From Silene latifolia (lineage: Eukaryota; Streptophyta; Magnoliopsida; Caryophyllales; Caryophyllaceae), in assembly GCF_048544455.1 (NCBI RefSeq), contig NC_133532.1:19842948-19906947 (forward strand): DNA of 64,000 bases, written 5' to 3'. Made by a program: the position numbers and the translations under genes. Positions 1 to 11,439 of the stretch are shown one piece after another. Under the pieces are notes generated by a model that did not search any database, had not been told where the DNA came from, and saw nothing but the letters and a program-made list of their open reading frames with translations. Numbering within the stretch: position 1 is the first letter of the stretch; each line of letters begins with the position of its first letter.

Positions 1-1
1 C

Positions 2-1590
2 ATCAACTTGTCCGAGGGAAATATATACCACAGAGTACCTGGAGAGGATCCGCGAAAACATATGGAGGTTTTCACAGACTACTGTTCTACCATTCTCACT
101 ACTAAGGGAGTGACGCAGGACAAGATTAAGGAAGTTTTATTTCCTTTCTCTGTTACTGATGGAGCCCGAGATTGGCTGCATGACCTTGATAGAGCCGCAG
201 CGGGAATAACAAATTAGGAGACCTTGGCTCTCGCTTTCTACAAAAGGTACTTTCCTCCACAAAGAACTAATCAGCTGAGAGAAAATATCACGAGTTTCAA
301 GCAAACTTCGGACGAAAACCTGTATGAAGCGTGGAACCGGTTTAAGAAAATGGTGCAGTCTGCCCCTCATCACGGTTTCGAGCCGTGGTATTTGTGCAAC
401 CAATTCTATAACGGGTTGTACGATGACCACCGTGCTATTTTGGATGCTGCATCAAATGGTCGGTTTCAAAAGAATATTGATGATGACAAAAGATGGGGAA
501 TAATAGAGGAGATGGCTACCCATTGTGCTGAATATCGGAACCCAAGAGGAGGAATTAGAATGGTTTCTTCAGTCGATAGTGCAGTTGTGGCTCAGCTGGA
601 AGTCATGAATGCCAGGTTTGACAAATTTGAATTGCAGGCTGCTGGAGATCAACAAACAGTGCACTTGTTGACCAGACAAGAAACCGTTTCATGTGAGAGA
701 TGTGGAAGAAATGATGGTTACACTATTGTTGACTGTCTAACTGAGAAGGAGCAGGTTCTTGCCTTTCAACAATATAGGCAAGTGGGCTCCTATTACAACA
801 ATCAGAGTGGAGTCCATCCTAACTTGAGATGGACTAGTCAGAATGTCTTGAATCCTACACCTCCACCAAAGCAGCAATAACCCTACGTTCCACCTCATAA
901 AGCACAACAAGGCTTTCAAAAGTCTCCATCTTTCCCACCGCCGCATCAAGTGCTTCCTCTAGTGGTATAAGTGAGATGACTGAGTTGAAGTCAATGATAC
1001 AAGCGTTGACCGTCCAATTGTAAAAGAGTGACCAACAAAAAGATGCATCAATCAAGTCACTTGAGTCTCAAATAGCTCAACTTGCCACTAATCAAGCTTC
1101 AAGGCAGCCGAGTCATTTACCATCCCAACCAGATAAGAAACATCATGAGACAATGAATTTAATTAATTTGAGAAGCGGTCTTTCCTATGAGGGACCTAAA
1201 ATGTTGACTGATGAAGATAAATCAGACCCGAAAATCACTGTTGATGAGCGTGAACAGTCGTCATTGGACGAAAACATGTTGAATCCGAAGAAAGTTCCCG
1301 ATCATCTCATTTAAGATGGTCAATTGAGAGGTATTGCCAAGGAAAGTACTCGATCGAATGATTTAGATGTTCGATCGAGTACTGTTGATATTGAAGCTTT
1401 CGATCGAGTGGATGACAGTCCTCGTTCAAGTGAAGTTATTGATGAAAGTGCTCGATCGAAGGGAAAAAGTGGTCGATCGAGTAAAATAGCTGATGATCGC
1501 ATTCAAACCTTGCCAGAAAGAAATAAAGGTTTGGAAATTCCCATTACAGTCCATTTCCCGAGGCGATTGTAGAACAGGAAGGCTGAACAA
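2..1590 (+). pseudogene. Athila-like Ty3/gypsy gag (broken)
   Basis: This is the capsid/nucleocapsid polyprotein of an Athila-type LTR retrotransposon. The window opens inside it. The reading frame from base 2 carries the retrotransposon gag domain, with a DWL motif near base 170, a KRYFPP-like stretch near 245 and an NLYEAWNRFKKM stretch near 320. One in-frame TAG at 215-217 and a TAA at 878-880 break the frame. After about 970 the frame shifts, and the C-terminal part typical of Athila gag follows (KSLESQIAQLATNQ near 1060, then LRSG...YEGP near 1170-1200). A degenerate Cys/His stretch (CERCGRN) lies near 690. The protease follows on the same strand. The multiple stops make it non-functional. 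The family is known from Athila gag. The assignment is from visible motifs only. Confidence 0.75.
1348..1482. repeat. TCGATCGA palindrome cluster inside gag-protease linker
   Basis: About five TCGATCGA cores, spaced roughly 25-35 bp apart, lie inside the coding linker between gag and protease. The palindrome contains no stop codon in some frames on either strand, so both strands stay open here. The same motif recurs upstream of TATA boxes elsewhere in the window. Here it sits in coding sequence instead and encodes an Asp/Arg/Ser-rich stretch. Confidence 0.7.
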
Positions 1591-1596
1591 TAGTTG

Positions 1597-2583
1597 AAAA
1601 TTTCTTCGATATTTTAAAGAACCTTCACTTCAACGTTCCATTCGCCGAATTGCTTACCCAAGTACCCTCTTACATGAAATTTATGAAAGAAATATTAACG
1701 CGTAAGAGGCATATAAATAATCATGAAATGGTAGCTTTTGGTGAAATAGGCTCATGTCCTAATTCAGAATAAGATGCCACCCAAACAATCTAACCAAGGT
1801 AGTTTTTCTATTCCATGCCATATAGAGACCCACTTGATTGATAATGCGCTATGTGACTTAGGAGCTAGCGTGAGTGTCTTACCATTGTCTCTCGCAAAGA
1901 GACTTGGTCTGACCAAATTTCACTGTACCAATACGACTGTGCATATGTCCGACCATACAATATCACGGCCCCTAGGTGTCTTAGAAGACATACCTGTAAA
2001 GATCGGGAAATTCTTTATTCCCGTTGACTTTGTGGTCTTAGACATCCCCGAGGATTTTTACACTCCTAATATATTAGGACGACCATTTTTATTTACTGCT
2101 TGTGCAGTAATAGATGCCGGGGGGAAGACTCTTACTTTCCAGGTAGGTTATGAGGAGCTGATTTTCTACCAGTCCAATATTCGTAGGGCCCATATGCAGG
2201 TTCAACCTTGCAATGCTCTACCTTCTATAGACCCTGACGCAGATTTTCCAGTTGATAATATTGAGTTTTGTGCTGATATATTAACACCTCTGCCTCAGAC
2301 TGAGAGCAATATGAAGGACCATTCTGTTGTTTCCATTTTTGCAGGTGTAAACAAAGTGGATATTGGAGATTCCATCGGTCAAGGTACAGTGAAAACCAAG
2401 CTCAATGATGGGAATGATGCGAAAGACGATGCCAAAAAGAATGACAAAGGGAAGAAGAAAGTGAAGGCGTATGTGGACGCGAACTATTCTTCTCCAACCA
2501 GTTCAAGCTCATGGCGATCCAAGAGGACGGTCTGCGATGTTGAAGGGACCTCCTCCAGTCAGAAGCCCTCTTTTGGGCTGTGA
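1597..2583 (+). pseudogene. Athila-like retropepsin (protease) remnant
   Basis: This is the aspartic protease part of the Athila gag-pol. The segment 1597-1770 carries the usual lead-in (VPFAELLTQVPSYMKFMKE), in a different frame from the protease proper at 1774-2580. The protease shows an IPCHIE entry, the catalytic CDLGASVSVLP block (Athila-type DLGA instead of DTGA) and a PNILGRPFL flap/closing motif. It runs on into a Lys/Asp-rich tail. The TGA at 2581-2583 is created by the inserted solo LTR. Reading across the empty site (2580 to 4128) gives a natural stop a few codons later. So the ORF ended after the protease and never continued into reverse transcriptase in this copy. Confidence 0.75.
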
Positions 2584-4122
2584 TAGGCTTATCGCGTACC
2601 TATGCAAAGATAAATTCCCTAAACACAAATAAATGTAGGAATAGGGGTCGAACACAAGGAAACGGGAATTACGTCGTGAATTGCTGTGGGTAGATTTTTA
2701 TCAAGGTCGACTTCGATTTGGTTTGGTTTGGTTGATTGATGATTAATAAGAATTATGATGTAAAATATATAATAAAAGAGAGTCTAAGGGGTTCGGGTTA
2801 CACACGCAAGGGTAAATATACGATCATGATAAATGCGGTACTAATAACATTGTCAATTGTTTAGGCTTAAAGACACCCACCTTACGATATTAGTGTCAAC
2901 CTTAGACCGGGTCCTAGAGAAACTCTCGTCCATGACTAGGTCGTCCTACTATACGTGCTTAGTCTAATTCAATTCCGTGCCTCTCGACTTATAGAACGAA
3001 TAAACAAACTTAATCAATTGAATAGGGCCCTAAACAAAGATTAAACATTGTGGCACAAGCATGTGATAGAAGCAATATGATCAATATTATTATTAATCTA
3101 TTTTATCATGTTATATACTTGATTTATGCATGGCTCCCCTAGCCCTTAGACTAGGAAATTTAGCTACTCATACTAAAATGTAAATTGCAAACTAAATTAA
3201 GAGAAATGGTGAACATAATTGTATGATTTATATAAACTAATTGATTTAACATGTGGAAGAATTAAACTAAAGTAATCTAAACAAATTATTTAATTATAAA
3301 CTATGTATAAACTGAAATAGAAATGTAGAGATATAAACTATAAGTAGAAATACCTTAAAAGTAGAAAACTTGTATGGAAGAACAATGTATAACCAAAAGC
3401 TTGAAATAACATAGAACCAAATGTTTGAAGAACTACAAGATTAACTAATTTGTAAACTAATATGAAAACTATTGAGAGAAATATAATGCTTAAGGCTATG
3501 AAGAACTAAAATGAGACGTAAAAATTGGATGATCAAAGCCTCGGAATACCTCTCCTATTTATAGGAGAGGAAAGCAAAACGTAAAAGCCTAGATGCATGC
3601 GGCCCCGATCGGGGTTAGGTGGCCCCGATCGGGGTCGTGTATTTCCGGGTATTTTCTCTTAATTCCTCTATTAATTGCGTGAGGAATCCAATGTTTATAC
3701 TTTAATGCTCCGTAATCACCCGGGTAAATGCCTCATCTATGATCTTTAGAGCTCCCAAAAAGCATCCTAAGCATGTTGGAATCTTATGCTTTCCACCTTG
3801 ACTTGGACTTGAACATTTGGGCTTTGACTTTGTTTGTTGGCAACATTTGCATTACTCATACTAATCCATCAATTTCTTCATGCAAAACCCAATCTAATGC
3901 TCCATGCTTAGTCCAACACTTGGTCTTGATTAGCTTAATGAACTTAGTGTATAAAATGATAGGAAAAAGCCTCTAAATGCTTAGATTCCTACAAAAACAT
4001 GTTAAGACAAGCAAATACACTAGAACAACAAATATTAGCTTACAACACTATGATAAGTTCCAAATGACATGTAAAATGAAGCTAATATAGGGGGTGAACG
4101 TATATAAAATATGCACTTATCA
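2581..4122 (-). mobile_element. Solo LTR, Athila-related, minus orientation, TSD GGCTG
   Basis: The 1542-bp insert begins TGATA, ends TATCA and is flanked by the direct repeat GGCTG (2576-2580 and 4123-4127). These are the marks of an LTR insertion reduced to a solo LTR. The TATA-like box reads on the minus strand (TATAAATA at 3563-3556), so the LTR points left. It shares a stretch with the Athila 3' LTR at 8565-9996: the AGTATGAGTAGCTAA...AGGGGAGCCATG block, seen inverted near 3125-3180 and direct near 9393-9435. No internal coding sequence is present. The small ORF at 3773-3976 inside it is not a recognisable gene. Confidence 0.85.
3603..3634. promoter_or_regulatory. Paired CCCCGATCGGGG palindromes upstream of TATA
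   Basis: Two identical 12-bp palindromes (3603-3614 and 3623-3634) lie about 40 bp upstream of the minus-strand TATAAATA at 3563-3556 of the solo LTR. They share the CGATCG core with the ACTCGATCGAGT arrays of other LTRs in this window and hold the same promoter position. A role as protein-binding sites is inference. Confidence 0.5.
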
Positions 4123-4371
4123 GGCTGTTAACGTGCTTTGAAAGATAAACGGGAAATGTCCCGTTATATATAAAAACTTTGTAATTTGAATTTCTGTTAG
4201 ACATTTTAATTAGCGTTTAGACTTTTAGACAATAGCATAGTTAGTTTTTAGCGTAAGACCGAATATAGACTGCGTATTTTTGCTTTTGGTATTTTCGGGA
4301 AGTATTTCGTTGTATTCTTATGCAGGTTTGGGGAAGATATAATGCACTGGGATGCGTGTCAAAGGAAAAAG

Positions 4372-4670
4372 ACTCGATCGAGTACTTTTTGTACTCGATC
4401 GAGTAGAATGCCCAGCCAAAGGCCTTGATCGAGTAAACTAGAGTACTCAATCGAAATGCACATTTTGAGGGTTCCTCGATCGATTTTTCCTGTACTCGAT
4501 CAAGACGAACTGAGGAGCAAAAGTCCTCGATCGAACAGTCTGCAGGTTTCGATCGAGTAGAATTCAAGGAGGAAAGAGAAGCTTTCGATCGAATAAGTTC
4601 AAATGCCTCGATCGAACAGAATGGAGATGAAAGTTCTCGATCGAGTGGTTTCAAATCACTCGATCGAGTG
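4372..4670. repeat. TCGATCGA palindrome array (about 12 copies)
   Basis: About a dozen exact or near copies of CTCGATCGAGT-type palindromes sit every 20-35 bp between the protease remnant and the leader of the env-position ORF. The DNA between copies is not repeated, so this is not a simple tandem satellite. A TATTATACG stretch follows at about 4680, then a pyrimidine-rich leader. Confidence 0.8.
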
Positions 4671-4987
4671 ACTGCTGCTTATTATACGTAGGGGAGTATC
4701 TAGTTCCCTTATTACATTTTATTTCTTCTTCTTCCTTTTCCTTGTTTTTGCGATAAACCCTTCAAAATCACCCAAATCCTCCATTTTTTCTTCCCCTTTT
4801 ACCAAATCAATTACCCACAATTTGTTCTTTGCAATAATCTCGAACAAAGCCCCTTGATTTCCCCTTGAAAATTCGTATTTTTGTGGGATTTTTCGCGATT
4901 TTAGGGTTTGCAATAGTCGGGTCTTAATCCAACCGTTTTGTGCTTCTTTGTCGATTTTTATTGCCATTTTCTTGGGTATTTCATCAA

Positions 4988-5130
4988 GTAAGTTCCTCCC
5001 CTTAATCCTTAATGAGTAAATTGTATTTCTAGGGCTTATTTGTACAATTAGGGTTTCGAAATTTTTGAAATTTGGGGAAAATCGTGTTGGTGGTTTATTT
5101 TCTGATTTTAGGACTTACTTTGTTTAATAG
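4988..5130 (+). promoter_or_regulatory. Probable leader intron before the env-position ORF
   Basis: A GTAAGTTC donor at 4988 and a polypyrimidine/TTTAATAG acceptor ending at 5130 enclose a T-rich segment directly before an ATG at 5132. The upstream 4720-4987 leader is pyrimidine-rich, like a plant 5' UTR. If spliced, it would deliver the ORF on its own mRNA. This is inference from splice-site-like sequence only. A second acceptor-like TTTTAG lies at about 5106-5111. Confidence 0.4.
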
Positions 5131-5131
5131 G

Positions 5132-6921
5132 ATGGATAGTAGTTCTTTGCCTTCCTCTAGTTCTACTGCTAGTCCGTCTGTTACTAAGACGGTGGTCCCT
5201 GCTACCACCACCATCACCATCCCTACCGTTACCTCTACTGTCACTTGTACAACTGCTGCCACTGTTGCTAATGCTTCTGTACCATCTTCGGTGTCGACCC
5301 CTGCTACGTCGACACCCTCTGTCATAGCCACTTCGCCTGCGCTCGTACCTCGACCGGTCTCGAGTCACGCTCCTGGTCGGCCCGTCGCCTTAGGTGCTGC
5401 TATTGCCTCAGGTTCACGAGGACGGGGTAGGGGACGAGGAGGGGTTTCTACTGCTGGAGGGCACACAGCTGCCAGGTTTGTGGCCAATGACTCTCTGGAC
5501 TTGTTTCCCGAGTATCCTCAGGTACGTTTCGTTAACTCGCTTCATCGTAAGTGTTTTAAATATTTGATGACCTGTGACATTACCTCTACAAAATTTTTGT
5601 GTCGTTCTTCATTAGCTAAGTTGGGGATTTTAGAACCCGTGGCTGAGTTATTGAACGGGACGGGGATGACGAATTTGACCACGATGAGAGCGCTGACCTA
5701 TGAGCAAGTGACCCTCGAGTTTTTTAGCTCTTTTAATTTCTCATCCGCTGCCTATGCCACTGACCCGGAGAGTCCTTGTGTTTCTTTTAAACTATTTAAC
5801 TAGACCACCACTTGGACCTTAGCTGAGTTTGGGAGGAGGTTGGGTTTGTCTTCTCACGGCCATCAGGATCCTCCTCGGAAGGTCCCAACTTTACTTTGGC
5901 CTACCATTGCATGAGACTCCCTACGATCGAGAGGAAGGTGGCTCACGTCCATCTTCCCCCAGCCCGTTACTTTCTTCGTCTCGTAGGAGGGACGATCTTT
6001 GGCCGCCGCGAGCCTAACAACGTTAACAACATTGAGTTGTCTATTTTAGGGGGGATATTTGAACATTGATAGCGCTGGCCTCTGCGTTCTTAACATTGCT
6101 TATTTGACAGCTCAACACTTTAATGTTGTCGTGCAGAAGAGGACGGGCGCGATTTCCTGCGGAGGGATAGCCTCCTACATTGTCCGTACCCTCTTCACTG
6201 ACTTCCCCCGAGGCCTGACACATGTAGATAAGGATGTGTACTTAGATATTAACGCCATGCAGGCGATGTTTTGGTTAGCTAAGGATCAGCGGACTTGGAA
6301 GATCTGTGGTTCCGAGTCCGTGACCTTACCGTTTCCCGACCTATCACGTCTTTCACTTTTGACCAATGTGTCGGGTAGGTTGCCTCCACCTTTACCTTCC
6401 TACCTTCTTACACTTGCTCCTTCCACTTCTTCCGCTTCTAAGAAGCGAAGCCCCGACCTCGAGACCGGGATGGGTCCACACCGACTCAGCCGGGCGACGT
6501 CTCACGTCCACGGCCACGCCTACACCGACCCCTATCCCTACTCCTTCTGTGCCACAGTCGGTTCTGCCAGCTAACTTTGTTCCTTCTCCACTTTTTGAGG
6601 CACCCGAGGTTATGGACCAAGGGCGTCGTGATGGTTTGTTTCTTGAGATGTGCAGGAGAGTGGCTCGTATGGAGCAGGACCAGGCACTTGCCTTGTTTCC
6701 TCTATACGAGTACTACATGAGGAGAGGACGTTCCGTTCCAGACGGCTGGCCACACCCTTCTTTCTATCGGTACACGGCGGAGGGGTACCCATAGCCGGAG
6801 AGCAAGACGGACACAGCTGAGCAGGAGGAGAGAGCTCGAGCTGACGAGAGGAGGAGACGGGAGTAGGAGCGTGATCCCGACTTCACGGTCGTTGGAGAGG
6901 AGGAGGAGGCTGACGAGTAGC
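5132..6921 (+). pseudogene. ATHILA ORF (env-position) protein, broken
   Basis: The product resembles the ATHILA ORF-1 family, a protein of unknown function coded in Athila elements. I chose ATG 5132, just after the acceptor-like site, in preference to 5072. The N-terminus is Ser/Thr/Pro-rich, then a Gly/Arg stretch (RGRGRGR). The conserved part follows near 5500-5790: an RFVNSLHRKCFKYL region, a LGIL block and a TYEQVTLEFFSSF motif (compare RKLTLEFLSS in the copies at 16377 and 18227). The frame is broken by a stop at 5801-5803 and resumes in other frames at about 6059-6574 and 6366-6794, ending in an acidic Glu/Arg-rich tail. It sits between the protease and the 3' LTR, and no polymerase lies between. 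At least two frame breaks make it a pseudogene. Confidence 0.65.
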
Positions 6922-8564
6922 TATTGGTCTACTCACTTCCCCAGTTTTCTAGATGGTTTGGGGAAGTTCGCTTGTTTTGTAAGTATTTCTGCTTTTATTT
7001 ATTTTTCATCTCCTTTATTTATTTATTTATTCATTCATTTAGTGGCTGTAATTATCCCGTTCCCCTATATTTTGCTGGTGTATGCTGGAGGACAACGAGG
7101 GCGTTGTCCGTTTTGGTTTGGGGAGGGTATTGCATCCTTTGAGTTTGCATTTGCATTTGTTCTGCATTCACGTTTCTTTTTCTACTTGCATTTGCTTTTA
7201 ATTTCAAAATATTAGGAAAAATCACAAAAAAATAGAAAAATTCAAAAATTTCAAAAATTTCACGTTTATTTATGCATATAGATCGAGTCAGAATGGTAGA
7301 TTTATGTGATAATTTTGCACTGTAACTTGTCATTTCACTTAAGCCTTGCATCAGATTGGCATTTTATTAGCTTTGTCATGCGTACAGTCTACGAGTTAAT
7401 GTTAAAAATACAGCTGATCATATAGACTTGACCTGAAAAATTGGCCAACTACTTTAAAATTTCTAGGTTATTAGAGCCTTAAAACTGGTGTCATTTGTGA
7501 CCGGTTCATATAGGAATTGAGAGTAGTATACTCCTTGCATAACATGTTCATTAATTTGCACTTTTATGACATTCGACTGCTTTTTGTTTGCATGCATTCG
7601 GGTTTGTGGTCGGTGTCACATGTAGGGAGGCGCTTGCAATTTTTCCTTTAGCCAAACTTAGCATTTTGACCCATTAACTACACCCAAATTAAGCCTGCCT
7701 GTCAAGCTAGTTTAGTGTATTTTGGCAGTATATTTTCCATTGATGCAAGTTGGTTCGTTTTATATTGTATGGAGTTGGTAGAAAAGAAAAAGAAAGGAGG
7801 ATATGTCTAATTGAAAGAAAAAAAAAGTTGTGAAAAATGCAAAAAAGAAGAAGAAAAGATGTGGGCAAGAAAATGAGAAAAGTATTAGAAAAAAAAAGAG
7901 AAAAGAAAAAGAATATATCGTGTAAAAAAGGGAAGTTTGTGATGGTCTTACTCCTATGTATTATTTATATCTTTTTGAGGAGTTGTTATGTTGGTTAGTG
8001 AGTTTGTGTGCCAATGAAGGGTACTTGTGTTTGATTTTATAATCGGCTGAGAATCGGATTTGCTTAGTATGGTTTTGTTTAGGTGCTAGCTTGACGCATT
8101 ACCTCCACATATCCCATAACTGTTTTGCCTTTTCTTACCTGTAGCCTCACTTTCCCATAACTTTTGTAAGCTTTCGGTTGTAACAGACACTGTTTGGTTG
8201 GAATGTATGTATGGTGATTAGAATTGGCTATCATTTTTGTTGCAAGCGTGTTTATGTTGTCGTAGTTTAGGTGAGTGACATTTTTCTCTTCTTCTCTTAC
8301 ACTTTTATACTTACCCTTTGCTTCATGAGAGAAGAGTGACCCGCGAGAGTCCGATTCTTAAGCCTTGCAAGGTTGACAGTTCAGCTTATTTATAGACATC
8401 ATACAACTCGTTTGCGCTTGGCTGTTGTGGCTATAAATGTTAGTTTTGTTTGCATTAAACGGTGTAAGTGGACAAGTTATAGCTAGCTCTGAGTTTTCAT
8501 TTCCGTTCCATTAGTTTGCATTTAGTTTACTCGAGGACGAGTAAAGGTTCGGTTTTGGGAGATT
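6922..8564 (+). other. Non-coding 3' region of the Athila-like element with PPT
   Basis: There is no coding sequence here. A long purine-only tract (about 7785-7915, A/G-rich with runs of A) and T-rich stretches are typical of the Athila 3' untranslated region. The end (8529-8564: CTCGAGGACGAG, then GGTTCGGTTTTGGGAGATT) precedes the 3' LTR and acts as the plus-strand priming region by position. No PPT was tested experimentally. Confidence 0.55.
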
Positions 8565-9996
8565 TGATACGTGCAATTTATATAGTCTTTTTAGCCTCTT
8601 ATTGCACGCATTTCTATAGTTTTGTATTGCAAAATGCCCCGAATAGGCTACTTTGGTTTGTTTCGTCGCATTTGCAGGAACGGACCTCAAAGTGGTGAAA
8701 TCGCGCCTTATTCGTTCCTCCCAAAGATGCATTTAAGGAGATGGAAGATTTGGAGCGAAATGTCGTGGCCTCGGGAAACGTGAAGGAGTTCTTAGAAGCT
8801 GACCAAACGAAGTGCAAGCTATTTTCAGTGGCTAACTGCTCGATTGAGTGCTTTCTTGGTCGATCGAGTGGTTTTGACGGTTCAAGGTGTTCGATCGAGA
8901 CCCTGCTGAGCTCGATCGAAGTGGGCTGAATTAGAAACTCTCGATCAAAGGCCATATCTATTCGATCGAGAGGATATGCTGAAGAATTACTCGATCGAGA
9001 GGTTTCAAATGCTCAATCGAGTGATGCTTAATTACACGGGATTTTATTCTGTGATTAGTTTATGTTTTAGTTAATAAACGTTTCCCTATATAAGATGAAG
9101 ACGTCATTAGGTTAGATTATCATGGATTATACTCTATTACTTTTAATCATTCTCTTAAGCACACTGCTCCTTTCTCTTTGCTACGTTACTTTGCCCTTTA
9201 ATTTTGGATCTTACCTTTGTAATCTTTCTTCACTCTTCACTCTTAATTTAATTATACTTTGTTTGTTCTTAATTCTTGTTCATTAATCTCTGTTTATTTA
9301 TTGTCTTTATTAATTTATGCTTCATCTTTATTACTCGTCTATTATGTCTTTCTTTAGTTTATTCGTTGTTATTATTGTTAGTGTCATTAGTAGCATGAGT
9401 AGCTAATTCCCTCTATGTTAGGATTAGGGGAGCCATGGTAGTGAGTTGACGATCTTGTAAATAGGTTAGATGATTAATTTGTGAGAACTGTTTCATTAAC
9501 AATATAACTGAATCGTTTAGTCGAGTGCACGCTTCTAAACCCGTTAAATTGGTTAAATTCAATCCTGGATCGGAAGATTTGAATGAACAGACCTGTTATA
9601 AACAGTAGACTACCCTAATGAGGATGGAAGTTAAGTTAGTTGTATTCTAGGGTGGATAGCAGACCGGAAAGACCTTTCCCTTGCCCTTCTCACATTAGAT
9701 CGTCTGAACTATTTACGACTGAGTTGATTAATTGCCATCGTGAACCGAATTCCTAGCATACTTCTCTTTATCTGATCACATATTTTTGCTAATGTTTGTT
9801 TTACTGCTCTTTTCTTCTATTCTCTTGCGTTAGTCACTTTTAGTTTAGAAATCAACTTTAAAACCCCCATTTATTACCATACAGACTTAGATTAGCAGAT
9901 AGATATAATAGCCTCCATGTGGAGATCGACCCTACTTCCGCTTATTTCTGTTAGTAGTCTTAGATATTTATTTTTGGTACTAAAACGACGGTATCT
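8565..9996 (+). mobile_element. 3' LTR of the Athila-like element
   Basis: It starts TGATAC after the purine-rich primer region and ends near GTATCT at 9996 (expected GTATCA, one change). An end at 10002 is also possible. It contains the palindrome array at 8838-9023 and a TATATAAG box at 9087-9094. The block AGCATGAGTAGCTAA...GGGGAGCCATGG is shared with the solo LTR at 2581-4122. The matching 5' LTR lies outside the window, so the element is more than 10 kb with its insert. Confidence 0.7.
8838..9023. promoter_or_regulatory. TCGATCGA palindrome array in Athila U3
   Basis: About eight TCGATCGA or one-mismatch cores lie in 186 bp and end about 65 bp before the TATATAAG box at 9087. The placement in U3 upstream of TATA matches the other LTRs. 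An enhancer function is inferred. Confidence 0.65.
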
Positions 9997-10029
9997 GGTG
10001 CAATGGGTCCATCATGTGTACTGTAAAGG

Positions 10030-10800
10030 ACAAGCTTAACATCAACATCAACCTTCTTTTAATTCCAGCTGGCATTGGAGGAAGATCTGTCAAGTGAGAG
10101 ATTTAATTCAAGATGGGTTTGTTAATCATTGTTGGAGTTTAAGTACTGGTGAGTATACTGTTAACTCTTGTTACAACTGGTTGAGAGTTAAAAGAAGTCA
10201 GGTCAATTGGTGCAAAACTGTATGGAGTCCAATGGCCATACCAAAACATTCATTCATAGCCTGGATAATTTCAAATGAAGCCTTAATGTTGAAGCAAAAA
10301 TTGTTTAAGCTTCGTATAAGTTCTGATGATTTATGTTGCATATGTTCCTGCCAGACTGAAACACATTTGCACTTATTCTATGAATGTGTTTATATCCAAC
10401 AAATTCTACAGTTGATTGGAATCTGGTTGCATGCTGATTTCAGAAGTCCTACTATTCCGAATCGCATTACTAAAAAAAGATGGAGTAAGTTGAAAACGCA
10501 AATCTGTACTGTTGCTCTGCTGGCTGTTTGGTATCAGATTTGGTTACAGAGAAATGAAGCCCGGATCAATGGTACAATGATGAGGCCTGTTTATATTTTT
10601 AATTTCATTAAGTATATCATTTATCAACGATTTAGCGCTTGTAAACCTCAAGTCATCTCTAATAAGGATGCTTGTTGGTTGTCTAGAGTGCAATTATTGT
10701 AATCCATTAGCACTGGAAATGTAAGGTTGGAAAATGACTTATATAATGCTGCTCTTCATTGATTAATAAAAATTCTTATATTTTAGCAACTAAAAAAAAA
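10030..10800 (+). mobile_element. 5'-truncated L1-type LINE, 3' end of ORF2
   Basis: The reading frame 10094-10702 encodes the zinc-binding domain found after reverse transcriptase in plant L1 LINEs (zf-RVT). It shows YTVNSCYNWL, then VWSPMAIPKHSFIAWI, then CCICSCQTETHLHLFYEC with Cys/His ligands. The ORF ends about 90 bp before a terminal A run at 10792-10800, as expected for a LINE 3' end. The reverse transcriptase and endonuclease are missing (5' truncation). The start is uncertain and begins soon after the Athila 3' LTR. I found no clear target-site duplication. Confidence 0.75.
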
Positions 10801-10952
10801 GTAAATTGGGACATTTTTACCCATATTAACATAATATGGTATGTAACCGACCCGTCTCTTGCTTGTGACGGATAGTGTATGTCACAAGGGAGACAAATTG
10901 ATCTACAAATAACTCAAAATGACTCACTTTTTTTTACCTCAACCTAAACATA

Positions 10953-11168
10953 ATCTCTCTGTTTCGATCATTTATTTACCTTTGGTTTGACACAAATACA
11001 AACAAAAGAGGAGGGCACTATTTTTGGTTATTTTTATTGGATAACAAGTGGACAATAATGTACACGTGATATATCAAGTTACCAATTAGAAACATAAAAA
11101 AAGGTAAACAAGTGAATGAGATACCCAAAAATAAAATATGTAAACAAATGACCGGTACGAAAGGAGTG
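10953..11168. mobile_element. Stowaway-like MITE
   Basis: Terminal inverted repeats pair CTCTCTGTTTCGATCATTTA on the left with the complement of AAATGACCGGTACGAAAGGAG on the right. This is the common plant Stowaway end (CTCCCTCCGTTTC type), with TA near both ends. There is no coding capacity. The copy is diverged. Confidence 0.6.
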
Positions 11169-11439
11169 CTCTAAATTCTAACATGTTGTACCGTAAACAA
11201 CAGGGGTCCAAACCCTACTCATATAACAAGTTGGTCCATTGACAAGACAAAATATATTTCACAAAATACACGATGTAGAATATGTATTGACATTAATAAT
11301 TTTAAGATAAGGTATTATTATACCTGTTCAAAAGTATCGTTTTACTAAATGAAATACTAAATTGGATATCGTTTAAATTTACGTCATTTCTTCCCATTAG
11401 TGTGTAATAACTACTCGATACTTCGTATTGGGACCCAAT

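Noticed and set aside
1774-2583. Host aspartic protease gene
   Set aside because: The DLGA-type retropepsin with Athila gag upstream is retroelement protease. It lacks the two-lobe pepsin structure seen at 46835-48229.
4372-4670. CRISPR-like pattern of short repeats with unique spacers
   Set aside because: The repeats are imperfect 8-12 bp palindromes with variable spacing in a eukaryotic retroelement. No cas genes or uniform spacers are present.
5095-5368. Minus-strand Arg/Gly-rich ORFs
   Set aside because: They are complements of the Ser/Thr/Pro-rich start of the ATHILA ORF and have no domain of their own.
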